From assembly GCA_033032865.1 (NCBI GenBank), contig JAWHQI010000019.1:13124001-13188000 (forward strand): 64,000 nucleotides of DNA, written 5' to 3'. Both the position numbers and the translations under genes were made by a program. Under the pieces are notes generated by a model that was given only the letters and a program-made list of their open reading frames with translations, did no database searches and was not told the origin of the DNA. The DNA is from Dactylorhiza incarnata (lineage: Eukaryota; Streptophyta; Magnoliopsida; Asparagales; Orchidaceae). Shown here piece after piece: positions 45,730 through 57,334 of the stretch (position 1 is the first letter of the stretch; every line of letters starts with the position of its first letter).

Positions 45730-46565
45730 GGAAATTCTACAATAAATTTACAAAAGATTTTCAGTACTATATTTCAAAATACATTTTACTTTAATAAGGA
45801 CTTTAATTAAAAGAGCTCCCACAATTTTAATCAAATCGATAACCCTTAATATCGATTCAGAGAGTTTATGCGAGCTACTCTCTTAGTGGACAAGATCCGT
45901 ATTTCACCAACACAATGAGTCTGCTTTGGCGTTTCTCTCACAATGTGGTTATTTAAGTAGACAACACTTGTCAATTGCATCACTATGCAACACTTGTATG
46001 GTTGGTGAATAATTCTTTATTCGCATCCATCATATGGTGCATGCCAACCCTATGCCTTTAAGCACTCAACCTTTGAGGTCACTTAGTTAAGTTGGACCCG
46101 ATGTCGATAGTGGGATATCACAATTATCTGCTCGCACCCTTACCAAGATAGATTAATGCACCTTGCTTTGGCAAGCCCACACTACATCGATCGAGGCAGG
46201 AAGAGTGTCATCCACCGGAAGACATCCGAATACTTAATATTGGATAAGAGATTTTATCTTTTAATTGATGAATATTTCATCGTGATTAATATTTAATCAA
46301 TGTGCACACAATACACTAATAGACCAAGCAAAACCCGGATACATTCCAGATGCAAAACACCATCAACACTTGATGATATGGATTAAATCTGAATATTTAG
46401 AACATTTCTAAACCTTCGGATTTACATGTACTGGATGCTAGCACAAGCAAACACCCTTATTGCAGTAGACAAGCTCGTCTCTCTAGTCTTTAGTTTCACA
46501 AACTATCATAGAGACAGACGATTACTGCGAAGGGAACAATTTCTGAAACATGGAATTAGCAACAA
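45730..46565 (-). other. 5' leader of copia 2
   Basis: Non-coding region between the primer site and Gag, 836 bp, no ORF of note. Confidence 0.6.
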
Positions 46566-46581
46566 CCTGGCTCTGATACCA
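46566..46581 (-). promoter_or_regulatory. Primer binding site, tRNA-iMet
   Basis: On the minus strand TGGTATCAGAGCCAGG, one base from the LTR that begins at 46,583. Confidence 0.92.
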
Positions 46582-46582
46582 C

Positions 46583-47882
46583 TGTATGGTTTTCCTTAAG
46601 AATATACACATCATATGTGCATAGCAGAATATATCAAGAACAACCCAAAGAGACATATGGATCTTGCTAAAATCATGAATCAAGAAATTGAGGCAACAAA
46701 ATTACCTTCACGGAATTGAGTCAGCACTCAATCAAAAGCTCAAAGAAAAAATCTTATAGGATTCGGAATCCTATTCCAAGTCCTTGCTCTGCACTTGCTA
46801 TCTGCTTCGTCAACAAACGACTGCTCATCAGAGGAGTGAGTGTGGAATTGTGTCCACACCTCTACAGAAGTCCACACAAGAGAAGGAGAACCCTAGCTTC
46901 TTGTCGCACAAGAACTAGGTCGGAGAATAATCGACCTCAACGTCTTCCGCAAACTGCTAGGTTCGTTTACAGGAAGAGGCGACGACTGTCGGAAGAGGAG
47001 AAAAGCTCTAGCGGAATGATTCTGGTGCTGCTCTCTCAAATCGCAAAAGGGGCGGTCTAAGTTTCCGTCTTCCGTAAACCGTAAAAAGGTCAGCCGTCAG
47101 GAGTATTGAAACCTAAATCGCAAACTGATTATATAAAGCTGCGTTCGACGAACCCGAAACAACTTGCGTTCGACGAACCCGCAACAATCTGCATTCGACG
47201 AACCCGCAACAACTTGCGTTCGACGAACCAGCAGAAACTTGCGTTCGACGAACCAGCAGAAACCTGCGTTTGACGAACCCGCAACAACTTGCGTTCGACG
47301 AACCGACAACAATCTGCGTTCGACGAACCCGTAGAAACCTGCGTTCGACGAACCAGCAGAAACCTGTGTTCGACGAACCCGCAACAACTTGCGTTCGACG
47401 AACCAGCAACAATCTGCATTCGACGACTGAAATAAAACAGTTCGACTAAACCCTTTAAACGAATTCGCCTATACCCTATAGACGAATTCGACTATACCAA
47501 TTCGGCTATATATATAAATAAAATTTTTTTAAACCATTTAGTCGAATTTTGACTTAGTCGAAATCGTCTAAACACTTTAGCCGAATTCGTCCGAACCTAT
47601 TAGCCGAATTTTGACCCAGTTCGGTTAAACACTTTAGCCGAATTTGTCTAGTATAAGTCCAATCGTTTAAACACTTTAAACGATTTCCCATTGAGATATT
47701 CTTAACTTAATTCCAAACAATCAAAAGAATGATCCTCTACTCACATCCAATATGAGCAAGAACAACTCAATTCTTTATCCAATTTCTCCAAGCACTTTAA
47801 TGTGCGACCCTATAGACTCAAATTGCGTTGGCAGTGAGACTAGATATTTGACCACTTCTAGATCACCATGGAAGCACCAACA
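46583..47882 (-). repeat. 5' LTR of copia 2
   Basis: 1300 bp, plus strand TGTATGGTTTTCC...CACCAACA, with the second copy of the 25-bp array (47,135-47,428). The copies differ by scattered substitutions and one 9-bp indel. Confidence 0.94.
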
Positions 47883-47887
47883 GAAGG

Positions 47888-48671
47888 TTAGCATCGTAAC
47901 ATACTTTTGTTCATTATATAGCTCTTGCGGCGTCTTTTGAGATTATATAGTTCTCCTTTTTGTGCATTGTGATGGTCTGGAAGGGTTTTGCTTTTGACGT
48001 TCCTTTTCGTACGAACAAGTGAGTGTGAAGTCACGTGTTAGCTTTTGTAATTGCCGTTCGGCGTTAGTGTCGGGGGATGGTGCATAAATGTAGTGCGGAG
48101 GGACATTTGCCCCCTTGTCCTAATGGCACGGAATGACTCGGAGTCCGATTTTTCCAAATGAAGTAGAAGGACTAGGGGTCCATCCTGATTGGAATCTGTT
48201 TGAGGATTTGGGGCTTGCTTTGTTCTTGGAAGTATAAGGACTCGGGGTCTGTTCTTACCGTAATGTAGGACACGAGGTTCGTTCTCTCAGGAGGTGCTGC
48301 AGGATCTTTGTTCGTCTCACCTTGGCAGTAGAGGGACACGAGATTCATTCTTTCAGGAGGTGTAGAAGGACCTTTGTCCATCTCTCCTTGACAGTAGGAG
48401 ATGGGTTCCATTCTTTCAGGAGGTGCATAATGAACTTTGTCAATCTCGCCTTGACAGTAGAAGGCGCAGAGTCTGTTCTTTCAGGAGGTGCTGAAGGACC
48501 TTTGTCCATCTCGCCTTGACAGTAGAAGGACGGAAGGTCCATTCTTTCAGAGAGATGATGCAGCTGATGAAATTAGAAAGCAGATGTAATACTGCTAAGA
48601 GAGAAGATGTAGGTGTGCGTACGTATTTCCTTACAATTTTTCATCCCGAATGACAGGGGCAAGAATATTGA
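47888..48671 (-). other. 3' side of the Tat-type remnant with a short tandem repeat
   Basis: Non-coding. 48,276-48,555 holds about five degenerate 61-64 bp units with TTCTTTCAGGAGGTGC, GGACCTTTGTCCATCTC and CCTTGACAGTAGAAGG. The open minus-strand frames here follow from the repeat. Confidence 0.6.
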
Positions 48672-49752
48672 TCACTGATATAAGTGACGCAGATTCTGTG
48701 CGTTCCAAGTTCGGGGGTGCATTTTCCCTTTTGGAGTTTTCATCTTGTAAGTTACATGCTTTACTATTGACGCGATGATTAATGGTCCTTCCCATGCTGG
48801 GGAGAGCTTGTCCTTTTGGGGCCCTTTGCTGGCTACCTTGACATTTCGGAGGACCAGGTCCCCAATGCTGATTGTCCTTGGCTTTACCCTCCTATTGAAG
48901 AACCGGTCCATGCATTTCTGGTATGCAACCATCCGTTGTGCTGCCTTGCCGCTTACTTCCAGGATCAAGTCCACGTTTCCTTGGAGGAGCGCTTTCTTCT
49001 CTGCTGGGTCGAAAGCTTGGATACTGGGACTTAGGATGCCAATGTCCACTGGTATGACGACCTTCAATCTGTAACAAAGGTTGAAGTTCATCTCCCTTGT
49101 CGGGGTCCTTTACATGGTATAGTAATCCCATAATACGTTGGGGAGGGCATCCACTCACTACCCTATGCCTCTTAGAGTCATGTCTTCAACCCCTTAGGGA
49201 TGGTTCAATTGGTGACCTCTGGCTGGCCGTTAGCTTGTGGATGGGCTACGACCGTATGGCGGAGCTCTATTTTCAAATCCTCGCACATCTTTGTGAATTC
49301 TTTTTGCATGCGTTGTGTCACATTGTCATCGACAATAGTTGCTGGAATGCAGAACCGACACATGATGTTCTTCCAGACAAACTACTTGGTGTTCACCTCA
49401 GTGATCTTGGCTAGCGGCTCTGCCTCAATCCATTTAGTGAAGTAATCAATTGCTGGGATAATGAACTTTCTCTGCCCGGAGGTCAGTGGGAAAGGACCGA
49501 GCAAATCAATCACCTATTGTGCAAAGGTCCATGCACTTTGGAGTGGTGTAAGCCGGGGGGCTGGTGAGGAACATTGGAGTGAAGTTGGCTGCTTTCGCAT
49601 TTTTGAACGAAGTTGAGAGCCTCCTTCTTCATAGTACACCAATAGAATAATTGGCGCACAACTTTAAATGTCAGGGCTTTGCCGCCCAGATACTCTCCAC
49701 ATATTCCTTTATGAATTTCCCTCAGAGCATAATCTTCTTCAGCGTGGCACAT
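48672..49752 (-). pseudogene. Integrase of a Tat-type gypsy remnant
   Basis: 49,752-49,510 has the zinc-finger region (LREIHKGICGEYLGGKALTF, RQLFYWCTMKKEA, FVQKCESSQ) in which the last Cys of the usual CX2C is Ser. The catalytic core is scattered over 49,100-49,500 in broken frames. 49,091-48,672 is the C-terminus: VIPVDIGILSPSIQAFDP, ISIGDLVLRNVKVASKGPQK, LSPAWEGPLII, HPRTWNAQNLRHLY. These fit the Tat/Retand group. Confidence 0.83.
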
Positions 49753-50456
49753 GCACTTTAGATATGGTCCGGAAAAGGAGCGCTTGTAAAGATCGTTGTC
49801 GATGATGGAGAATGAGGCGGCACAGATCCGCAGTCGTTGTCCCTCCAGCTAGTCCTCAGGCGGCTGTCCATCCTCCAGGTAAGCGATAATGGGATTCATC
49901 CAGCAAGGCTCCCTCTATGCTATAGTGGTAATCTCCCACGGGTCGTTGATGCTAGGGATCATTAGGTCTTCTACTCGGCGGCGCCTTGACTGGTATCCCT
50001 TAGTGGAGCTTGGAGAGTGTGTCTGCCCTAGTATTATGTTCCCTGGAAATGTGGAGGATCTGATATGTGATTTAACTTTTTGAGACGCGACTTGGCGAGC
50101 CAAAGATATCTGGTTTCTATGTCTGATAGAACCTTGCTGAGGTAATAAATTGGGTGTTCGGCGATACTGCCAGGTACGGGAATAGGGATTCTTCGGCGAT
50201 GGGCTTGGAGAGTATCTGGGGATTGGCCAGGTATTGCTTGAGGTGCTCGAAGGCGACCTGACACTCGTCCGTCTACTTAAAGCTAATTTTACGTGCCCTA
50301 CAGAGTGCTTTGAAGAACGGGAGGTACTTGTCCTCTGTTCGAGCGAGGAAGAGGGAAAAGCGTAGCTATCCTCCTATTGAGGCGTTGAACCTCCTTGATG
50401 GTGTGAGGGTGTGACATTTCCTGCAACAACATGATCTTCTCGGGATTGGCCTCAAT
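49753..50456 (-). pseudogene. RNase H of the Tat-type remnant
   Basis: Broken frames; 50,264-50,034 carries IPVPGSIAEHPIYYLSKVLS and DIETRYLWLAKSRLK, the RNase H middle. The rest needs other frames with stops. Confidence 0.7.
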
Positions 50457-51145
50457 TTATTGTTGCCTCACCATGAAGCCTAGGAACTGCCCTACAGTAA
50501 CCCCGAATGCGCACTTTGAGGGATCCAGGCGCATCTGGAAGCGGCGAAGAAGCTGGAAGCACTTGTTCAGGTCTTCCAGGTGGCGGTTGCGTCGAATGCT
50601 TTTTACCAACATGGCGTCAACATAAACCTCCATTGGTTGTCTCATAAGGTCCTTGAATACCTTATTCATCGGCCTTTGATATGTAGCCCCAACAATTTTT
50701 ATTCCGAACGACATCTCTTTGTAACATTACACCCCTCTCTCCATTCGAAGGCAATGTGCTCCTCGTTAGCGGGGGATCATCCGGATTTGGTTGTACCATG
50801 AGTAAGCATCCATGAAGCTGAAGAGTTCATGATCGGTTGTGGCATCTACAAGTTGATCAATGTGCGGGAGAGGGAAACTATCTTTTGGACAGGCTTGGTT
50901 GAGGTTGTTATAATCGACGCATATTCTCCACTTCCCGGAGGCTTTCTTTACCAAGAATATCTTGGCAAGCTAAGTGGGGTATTCCGCTTCCCAGATAAAT
51001 TACGATGTCAAGAGCTTTTCCACTTCCTCTTCTATTGCTTTGAGCTGCTTGGGTGCGAAGTTGCGCTTATTCTAGATTACGGGCTAGTATGCAGGATTAT
51101 TATTTAAGGAGTGTGTGATTACCAGTGGAGTCACTCCGGGCATGT
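50457..51145 (-). pseudogene. Reverse transcriptase of the Tat-type remnant
   Basis: KRNFAPKQLKAIEEEVEKLL (near 51,050) with stops, then LVKKASGKWRICVDYNNLNQ, CPKDSFPLPHIDQLVDAT, FSFMDAYSWYNQIRM, a frameshift, and GATYQRPMNKVFKDLM with the active site VYVDAMLVKS. The second catalytic Asp of YVDD is Ala here (codon complement 50,613-50,615). Strongly decayed. Confidence 0.85.
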
Positions 51146-51380
51146 CCTCTGTAACATCCCAACTTTAAAACGGGGTCTAGCCGATTCAAGTGAACCCTTG
51201 GAGGAGCTTAGACCAGGTCATAGTAAACCACGACCCGACCTCAGTCTCAAATAAATGTCAAATTGTGGTACACTGACTATTTAGTAAATTAGGGTGGAGT
51301 CAATCTCGTTTAGTGGCGGTTCTCTCCCGAGATCAAAACAAAGTCAACAATATCAATCATGCCTTATGAAATATATGGGT
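51146..51380. other. Fragment beginning TGTAACATCCCAAC
   Basis: Non-coding. The start near 51,151 resembles the beginning of the 6.8-kb insertion at 54,511 (TGTAACATCCCCAG), so it may be a truncated LTR of a similar group. Cut at 51,381 by the next LTR. Confidence 0.35.
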
Positions 51381-53028
51381 TGTCTATAAACTATACCTAG
51401 AGGGGGGTGATTAGGTGTTTTCAATATTATTTGCTACTTTAAAATTTAACTATCACAGCACAAGAGAAATCACAAAAAACACACAAGATTTATAGTGGTT
51501 CCCTACAAGACAATATGTCTAGAGGTACTCCACTGTCCCTCCCACCTATCTAGCAATAAGCTATACTAGGCAACTTCTCCAACTCATATCTTTTCTCAAT
51601 AAACAGATCTTACAACTCAGGTTCACATAGAACCCCACCAAGATCAGACTTTCCAAGTCTTACAATAACTCAGATCTTCACCAAGATCCTACCAAACTCA
51701 GGCTCACAAAGAAACCTACCAATCTCAGGCTCACACAGAACCCTACCAATCTCAGATCTATCACAAGATCCTACAACTCAGGCTTACACAGAACCCTGCA
51801 TAAAAATACAGAAGAGTTTGTTGTTGTAGAAGAAAATACTTCAAGATGAAAGCTTTGAAATAGCAGGTCTTTGTCTTCATCTTGCAACAGTAAGCCCAGA
51901 GATCTTGTGAATCACTGAACCTTTCTTTAGAATCTTCTCTAGACCTTCACAACACAACAGTGAAGCCTTCTTCTTATCGATTCTTTTCTTTCTCTTATGG
52001 AAGTATATATGAGAATAAGCTTGAGAGAGAATACTTAAGGAACCGTGTCTTCTGAAAAGAAAATATCTCTTTTATACTGCTCTATAATTTTGAATAAAAT
52101 TCGTTATTGATTATTCCATAATCAATGTGCCCGTTTGAAACTTTTGACTGAATTGGCATAATACTTTATCATAAATGACGTGCCGATCTTGGAACTTGTA
52201 GAATATAGAAGTAATAATATTTTTCATTAAATACTGTGCAACGGCTATATTCTGTAGAGAATATATCATTTATTACTCCTTGATTGGTGCGCAAGATAGG
52301 CGGCGTGCATATTCCCTGAATATCAATTTACAAGAAAGTTTGTGCATTAAATGCAGTTCTGCCACTATCAAGACGATAAGATTCCTTCAAGCCGATATCG
52401 TCTTGATCAATGTAAATGATAAATGTTCTTCACGACGATATCATCGACATACTTCCTTCTTCAAGACTTTACTTGATATCTCAGCGAGATTGCTTATTCT
52501 AGACGATATCGTCGAGATGTTTCTTTTCATATGCCTTATACCTATTCTTCAAGTTGATAATCTTTCTTCAAGACGATATCATCTTGATCTTCTAGACGAT
52601 ATAAGATCTTCAAACTGATATTGTCTACATGATCCTTTCTTTATGACTTAATGAGTTATCTCGACTATACATCTTCTTTAATCTTCAAGACTATACATCT
52701 TCTTTAATCTTCAAGACTATACATCTTCTTCAAGGCGATATCATCGAGATATATGAACTTAGCTTTATCAACGATAAGCTTTCTTTAAGATGATATCATC
52801 GAGACTGACTCGACGATATGATACCTTTCTCAACGATTCATCTGCTGAGTCTTGAGACGATATTTTACTTATTGAATTTTCATTACTTTTATAGTCTTGA
52901 TACTAGTGATGTAGCCTTGATGCATTTGTCACAACATGAACTTAAACATAGCATCAAAAACAACTTAGCTTATCTATACCTGTGTTCCTTCTTCAAATCT
53001 AAAAATATTGAGGACACAATACCCAACA
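51381..53028 (-). repeat. LTR of a minus-strand copia-like element
   Basis: The right end ...CCCAACA at 53,028 is followed by the complement of a purine tract, so this is a 3' LTR on the minus strand. The left end is placed at TGTCTATAAAC (51,381) by inference. It carries a CTAGAGGGGGGTGATTAGG start and eight or so palindromic GACGATATCGTC-type motifs (52,380-52,870), plus three copies of ATCTTCTTTAATCTTCAAGA (52,666-52,735). No ORF. Confidence 0.7.
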
Positions 53029-53043
53029 ATCTCCCCCTATTTG
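53029..53043 (-). promoter_or_regulatory. Polypurine tract of the copia-like element
   Basis: On the minus strand AAATAGGGGGAGAT directly before TGTTGGG of the LTR. A purine tract of this form before TGTTGG is common in plant copia elements of the SIRE/Maximus type. Confidence 0.75.
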
Positions 53044-53206
53044 AAGAAGCCAGAACTTACAAGTATAGACAAGCCTGACTAACAAATATAATTAGTAATA
53101 ATTAATCAAGCATTTAATCACTACATATATTGGTTAACTATAGTCTAATGCATTTAACAATATATTAGATGCAAAAATGTTGAACACGGAAATGTGCATG
53201 TGATTC

Positions 53207-53850
53207 CTAGAATCCTTCTTCTTCAATCCTTCTTAACATCCTCTCCTTTCCCAGATGGTCCAGCTTTCTTGGATTGCTCAGCTTCAGCCAGTTTCTTCTT
53301 TTGCCTTTCAAAATAGTTATAAGGCTTAGGGTGATATCTGAGAGGAGCATGGACTGGCACTGAAGTATCTCCCATCTAGATTTTGTTCCAACAGTCCCTT
53401 TTACCAGCTTCACACATCTCATATTTATGGCATTCTTTTGAACTGTAGAATGTACTCCTGTCATGCTTTCCCTGCTGGAATAGATTCCAAGTATTTAAGA
53501 TGATATCCCTTCAGCAAGGGCTCCATTCTTTAAAATTTGGATTTTTTCTATATTTCCTCCATTCTCTTCCTTTTTGCTTCTTGCTCTTCAGAATCAACAG
53601 AGTGTCTTTTGCTTTTCCTAGCTTTCCTCCCACTGACAGGCTCATCAACAAAGAACCCTTGATAGCTATCAGGCTCTTGATATTGCAATGGAGGGACTTC
53701 TGGCATTGCACTACGGGAGGGTTCTTCAGGGAGACTGCCTTCTGGAATTGGATGTTGATAGGCAATCCCATAGTCAATAGGCTCAAGGTCCATAGAGAAT
53801 CTTACTTCATTGGCTAGCCAGATGGCATGATGGCTTGACATTATCTACCC
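53207..53850 (-). pseudogene. C-terminal ORF piece next to the 3' LTR, possibly env-like
   Basis: 53,841-53,548 encodes SSHHAIWLANEVRFSMDLEP then an acidic and basic tail (GRKARKSKRHS, EEQEAKRKRMEE). 53,464-53,207 in another frame ends with KKD/EGF-like basic residues. It lies between pol and the 3' LTR on the element's strand, where SIRE-type elements carry an env-like coiled-coil ORF. It may be the far end of the ORF at 63.1-64.0 kb. No conserved domain recognised. Confidence 0.4.
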
Positions 53851-53859
53851 TATTGATGC

Positions 53860-54235
53860 CGAAATTGCACCTTCATGATCTACTCGAGGAAACAGGGGGA
53901 AAAGGAGGCCCGACCAGCTGGTTACATGAGTTGCGAGTGAAGAGGGGAGAAGAAGAGGTCTGGTCGTGCAGTTTATTTGGTGAGGTCGCCCGACTTGCTT
54001 GGTGAGGCCGCCCGGCTTGCTTGGTGAGGCCGCCCGGCCTGTCTGATGAGACCACCTGGCTTGGCAGTTAGTAGGTCGCCGGACAGCCCGCTACTAGGTG
54101 CGGTCTGATTGGTCTAACCGCAGGATTTGGTCCACTCGTCCGGTGTCTTTTCTGAAGAGGCATGGAGGCCTATTTATAGGCCCAGGGTGGAGTCTTCTAG
54201 AAGTTGATGACGTCAGCGCCAGGAGAACAGAAGAA
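53860..54235. other. Edge of the interrupted GC-rich element
   Basis: GC-rich with repeats of GGTGAGGCCGCCCGGCTTGC (53,970-54,050), leading into the 30-bp array. Together with 63,041-63,170 it probably forms one element, possibly an LTR, that split the flanking ORF. Its exact ends are not determined. Confidence 0.4.
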
Positions 54236-54510
54236 GAGGTCGCTCAGACTGCGACCTCATAGGGAGAGGTCGCCGGGGGCGCGACCTCACAGGGAGAGGT
54301 CGCCCGGTGCGCGACCTCACAGGGAGAGGTCGCCCGGTGCACAAACTCATAGGGAGAGATCGCCCGGTGCGCGACCTCGCAGGGAGAGATCGCCCGGACC
54401 GCGACCTCACTGGGAGAGGTCGCCCGGTGCGCGACCTCACAGGGAGAGGTCGCCCAGGCCGCGACCTCACTAGGAGAGGTCGCCCGGTGCGCGACCTCAC
54501 AGGGAGAGGT
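54236..54510. repeat. 30-bp hairpin minisatellite, first block
   Basis: Nine complete units plus the start of a tenth, each beginning GAGGT at exact 30-bp spacing (54,236, 54,266 ... 54,506). The typical unit has GAGGTCGC, loop CCGGTGC, GCGACCTC, an 8-bp stem. Arg-rich ORFs here (RPHRERSPGA per unit) are by-products of the period. Confidence 0.93.
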
Positions 54511-56112
54511 TGTAACATCCCCAGAACAACTAGACCCCTGAAGTGCATTTTGTCATGTCAAGGTCATGACATTCCTCTAAGAGACCAAAATGGCCCTGAG
54601 AACCTAGGTGAATAAGTGAAAATCACCATGGTGTGCAAATAGCCAAATTTGACTCCATGGCTTATGACTTGATATTGAACTTCAAATGATCAAATTAACC
54701 CCACCAATGTATTACAAAACTTAGTTGGAGTGCAATGGACTCAGAAGCCCCATCTTGAGGTCACCAATTGACCCAAATTGACCAAGGTACCCTTTAGGTC
54801 AACATAGGTTAATCCTTCACCAATGGGTCCAATTGACCCACAAAACATGAAATTGACCTCACCCCTGGTCTAATAACATCATAGGGGACCTAATGAGCCC
54901 AAAAGCCCCATCATAGAACCACCAATTTGGGGAAATTGGGCCAATTACTAAAAAGCCCCAAATTGACTTATTAGTACTAAAAACTTAAATTGACCTTCAA
55001 GTGACCCACTGTGATCAAATTGATCACCCCTAACACTCTTAGACCACTTAGGGAGTCTAATGGTTCCATATTGGACCCTTGGGAGAATTCAATTTTGGAG
55101 AATTAGGGCAAAATCACCAAAATACCCAAATTGCCCTTATAGGCAAATAAGTGTAATCAAGCCCCATATGACCCCACCATGACTCAATTCCTCTTGGAAT
55201 GGGTCCATATGGTCCAAGAAAATAATATGGGTCAGTCATATTAAGTGGTGTGAGCTTGAGTCAAGCCCAAACCCAATAAATCCCCAATTTGGCCTATTTG
55301 GGTCAAGTGAGCCCAAAGCTTAAATCAAGTAGACTTAGCCCAATCCCATGACTCAATTGGTCAGCCCACATGGTGACCAGACCATAGGCATGCTGAAATT
55401 CGAAATTTGGGGGAAATGAATGCTTTGTCCAAGTGTAAGAAAGGAGGAAGAAGACAAGGAGGAATTCAAGAAGAATCCATGGAGGGATGGCCACTTGGCC
55501 ACCACTCCCTAAATCCTGGCTGCTCACAGTCTTCCCAAGGGAATTCGAGCAGAAAAGAGGCTGAGATGGCTGCTGTTGAGAGGGTAGGGAGGAGAGAACT
55601 CCACCAAGTGGCCGACCACATTAATGTCTAAGTTCCAAATAATTCAAATGGGCTCGAAATTCCCCCTCCCCTGGCCGGCAATTGATGAGAGGAGTGGAAC
55701 CCTGCTGAGCTAGAGCTATAGCAGTGGCTGCTGAGGGAGGTGTCGGCCTTGGTGAAATTGCCAAGAATGGCTGGCAACAAACAAAGCCCCCTCAGCCCAA
55801 TTCGTACTTACTACTAGCTTCCTGGAGTGGAGAGGAGGAAAAGCCCCAACATTGGAGAGGAAATCAGGCTCAGAAATAGGAGATCACCATGGGAGCTCAA
55901 CAAAATTTTCGGCCATGGCAAATACGAGCTTCCTTCAACCTCAAGACAAATCAAGGCAAGTTCCTTTCCCCCTCCTCCTGTGCTAGCATCTCTTCTCTCC
56001 CCCTGTCGATTTGAGCCATGCAATGGCGATTTCACTTTAAGTTTTTCCATGTTCCTAGATGCAAAAACAAAAGGTGTCGGAGCCCTACTCCGGCCACCCC
56101 AGCACAATCGGA

Positions 56113-56148
56113 CACCACCAGTCGACAGCCCTATGTCGACTGGTGGTG
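56113..56148. other. Perfect 15-bp inverted repeat with 6-base loop
   Basis: Arms CACCACCAGTCGACA and TGTCGACTGGTGGTG around loop GCCCTA. It lies in the GC-rich part of the 6.8-kb insertion (55,800-56,290), which has open plus-strand frames (55,827-56,261) but no recognisable domain. Confidence 0.92.
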
Positions 56149-57334
56149 GTGGCTTAGGCGTTTCGCCGGAAACCGCCGAGATTCGTCGGAAAATCGCCCG
56201 CAAAATGCTCCAGGCGCGGCGTATCCAGGCCGTTGGCTCATCGAGGAAGACGGGTTGCTAACCGTCCGATCTGCATGGTTGGATAACCGTAGCCCAGTAT
56301 ATTTTAAATGAAACTTATTTAAATGATTTTGTCACACTATACCCGAATTTCATAAGCCAAATTTGAGGCCCTTAGAGGCCATATAATGAAAAATGACCAG
56401 AGACAAGTCTTGTAGATCTGGATGTCTACTTTTATTTGAAAGTAAAATCAAACCATTTGGACAAGTGTAGGACCCACATAACTTATTTTAGTAAGGCTGG
56501 TCAAAAGAGAAAACAGATCTTTGAATGTGTATAACTTTCAAATGCCAAGTCTGATGAAGCTGATATTTCGGCCATGCATGCATGTGCCATATACCTAGCT
56601 TAGGTTCAAAAACCAGATTTTTAGGAAATTATTTTTCTAAGGTTTTATTCAGAACATGGAAAATCAAATAAATGGAATATTTGGAGTTATATAACTCCAA
56701 ATGACCCCAAATTTGGGTGTCATGTCTAATTAGACAACATTAGTCTAGGGTTAAATTTTGAGAACATTTGGACCTCTGCATGTAGGGTAATTACTACTTG
56801 CATGTCTCTACCCTAGTGTTATGGCGTGCCAATAGCAAAAAGGGATATTTTGTATATTTAGCATAAATGGCTTAGTGATAGCTTCTGGAACCTTGGTCAT
56901 ACCTTCTTTATGACATAATACCTTACTCAAAGAAAAAATAGGATTTTTGGGATCAAAAATCCTATGTAATTGATAAAATTGAATTATGTCACAATTATGT
57001 ATTAATGAAATGTTTAAGGCAAAAACCTTGTGGAAAAATCTGAAACTCTGGGGAATACCTTGAAACATTAACTAGAACCTCTGGAAATTTTGTAGGAATT
57101 TTTAGAGATTTTTTCGTTAGGAATCATGGAAATTATCATATGTTGCATTTTTGAATAACTGAAATTTTAGTGATGAAAAATATTGGGAAATTTTGAAACC
57201 TTGTAAAATCATGTGGAATTTAGTTATGAACCTCTGAGATTTTTGGTAGATTTTTTTGGATGGATAATACTTAGTAAAATTTTATATATCTAGTTTGTCA
57301 CACTTCTTAATTTATGAAATAATTAAGGTGAAAA

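Larger units (their letters stand above)
39517..47882 (-). mobile_element. Ty1/copia element 2, complete structure
   Basis: 8366 bp on the minus strand, LTRs of 1291 and 1300 bp, duplication GAAGG at 39,512-39,516 and 47,883-47,887, primer site for tRNA-iMet, and gag to RNase H in copia order. Coding has one frameshift and about six stops. Non-coding stretches lie on both sides of the coding region. Its target is a sequence left of the Tat-type remnant. Confidence 0.96.

Noticed and set aside
54204..54615. Arg/Pro/Ser-rich proteins on both strands
   Set aside because: Frames arise from the 30-bp minisatellite period; no start context, domain or splice signal.
55827..56261. 144-codon plus-strand protein gene in the 6.8-kb insertion
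   Set aside because: No recognisable domain; a second frame is open over much of the same stretch, and a perfect hairpin lies within it.
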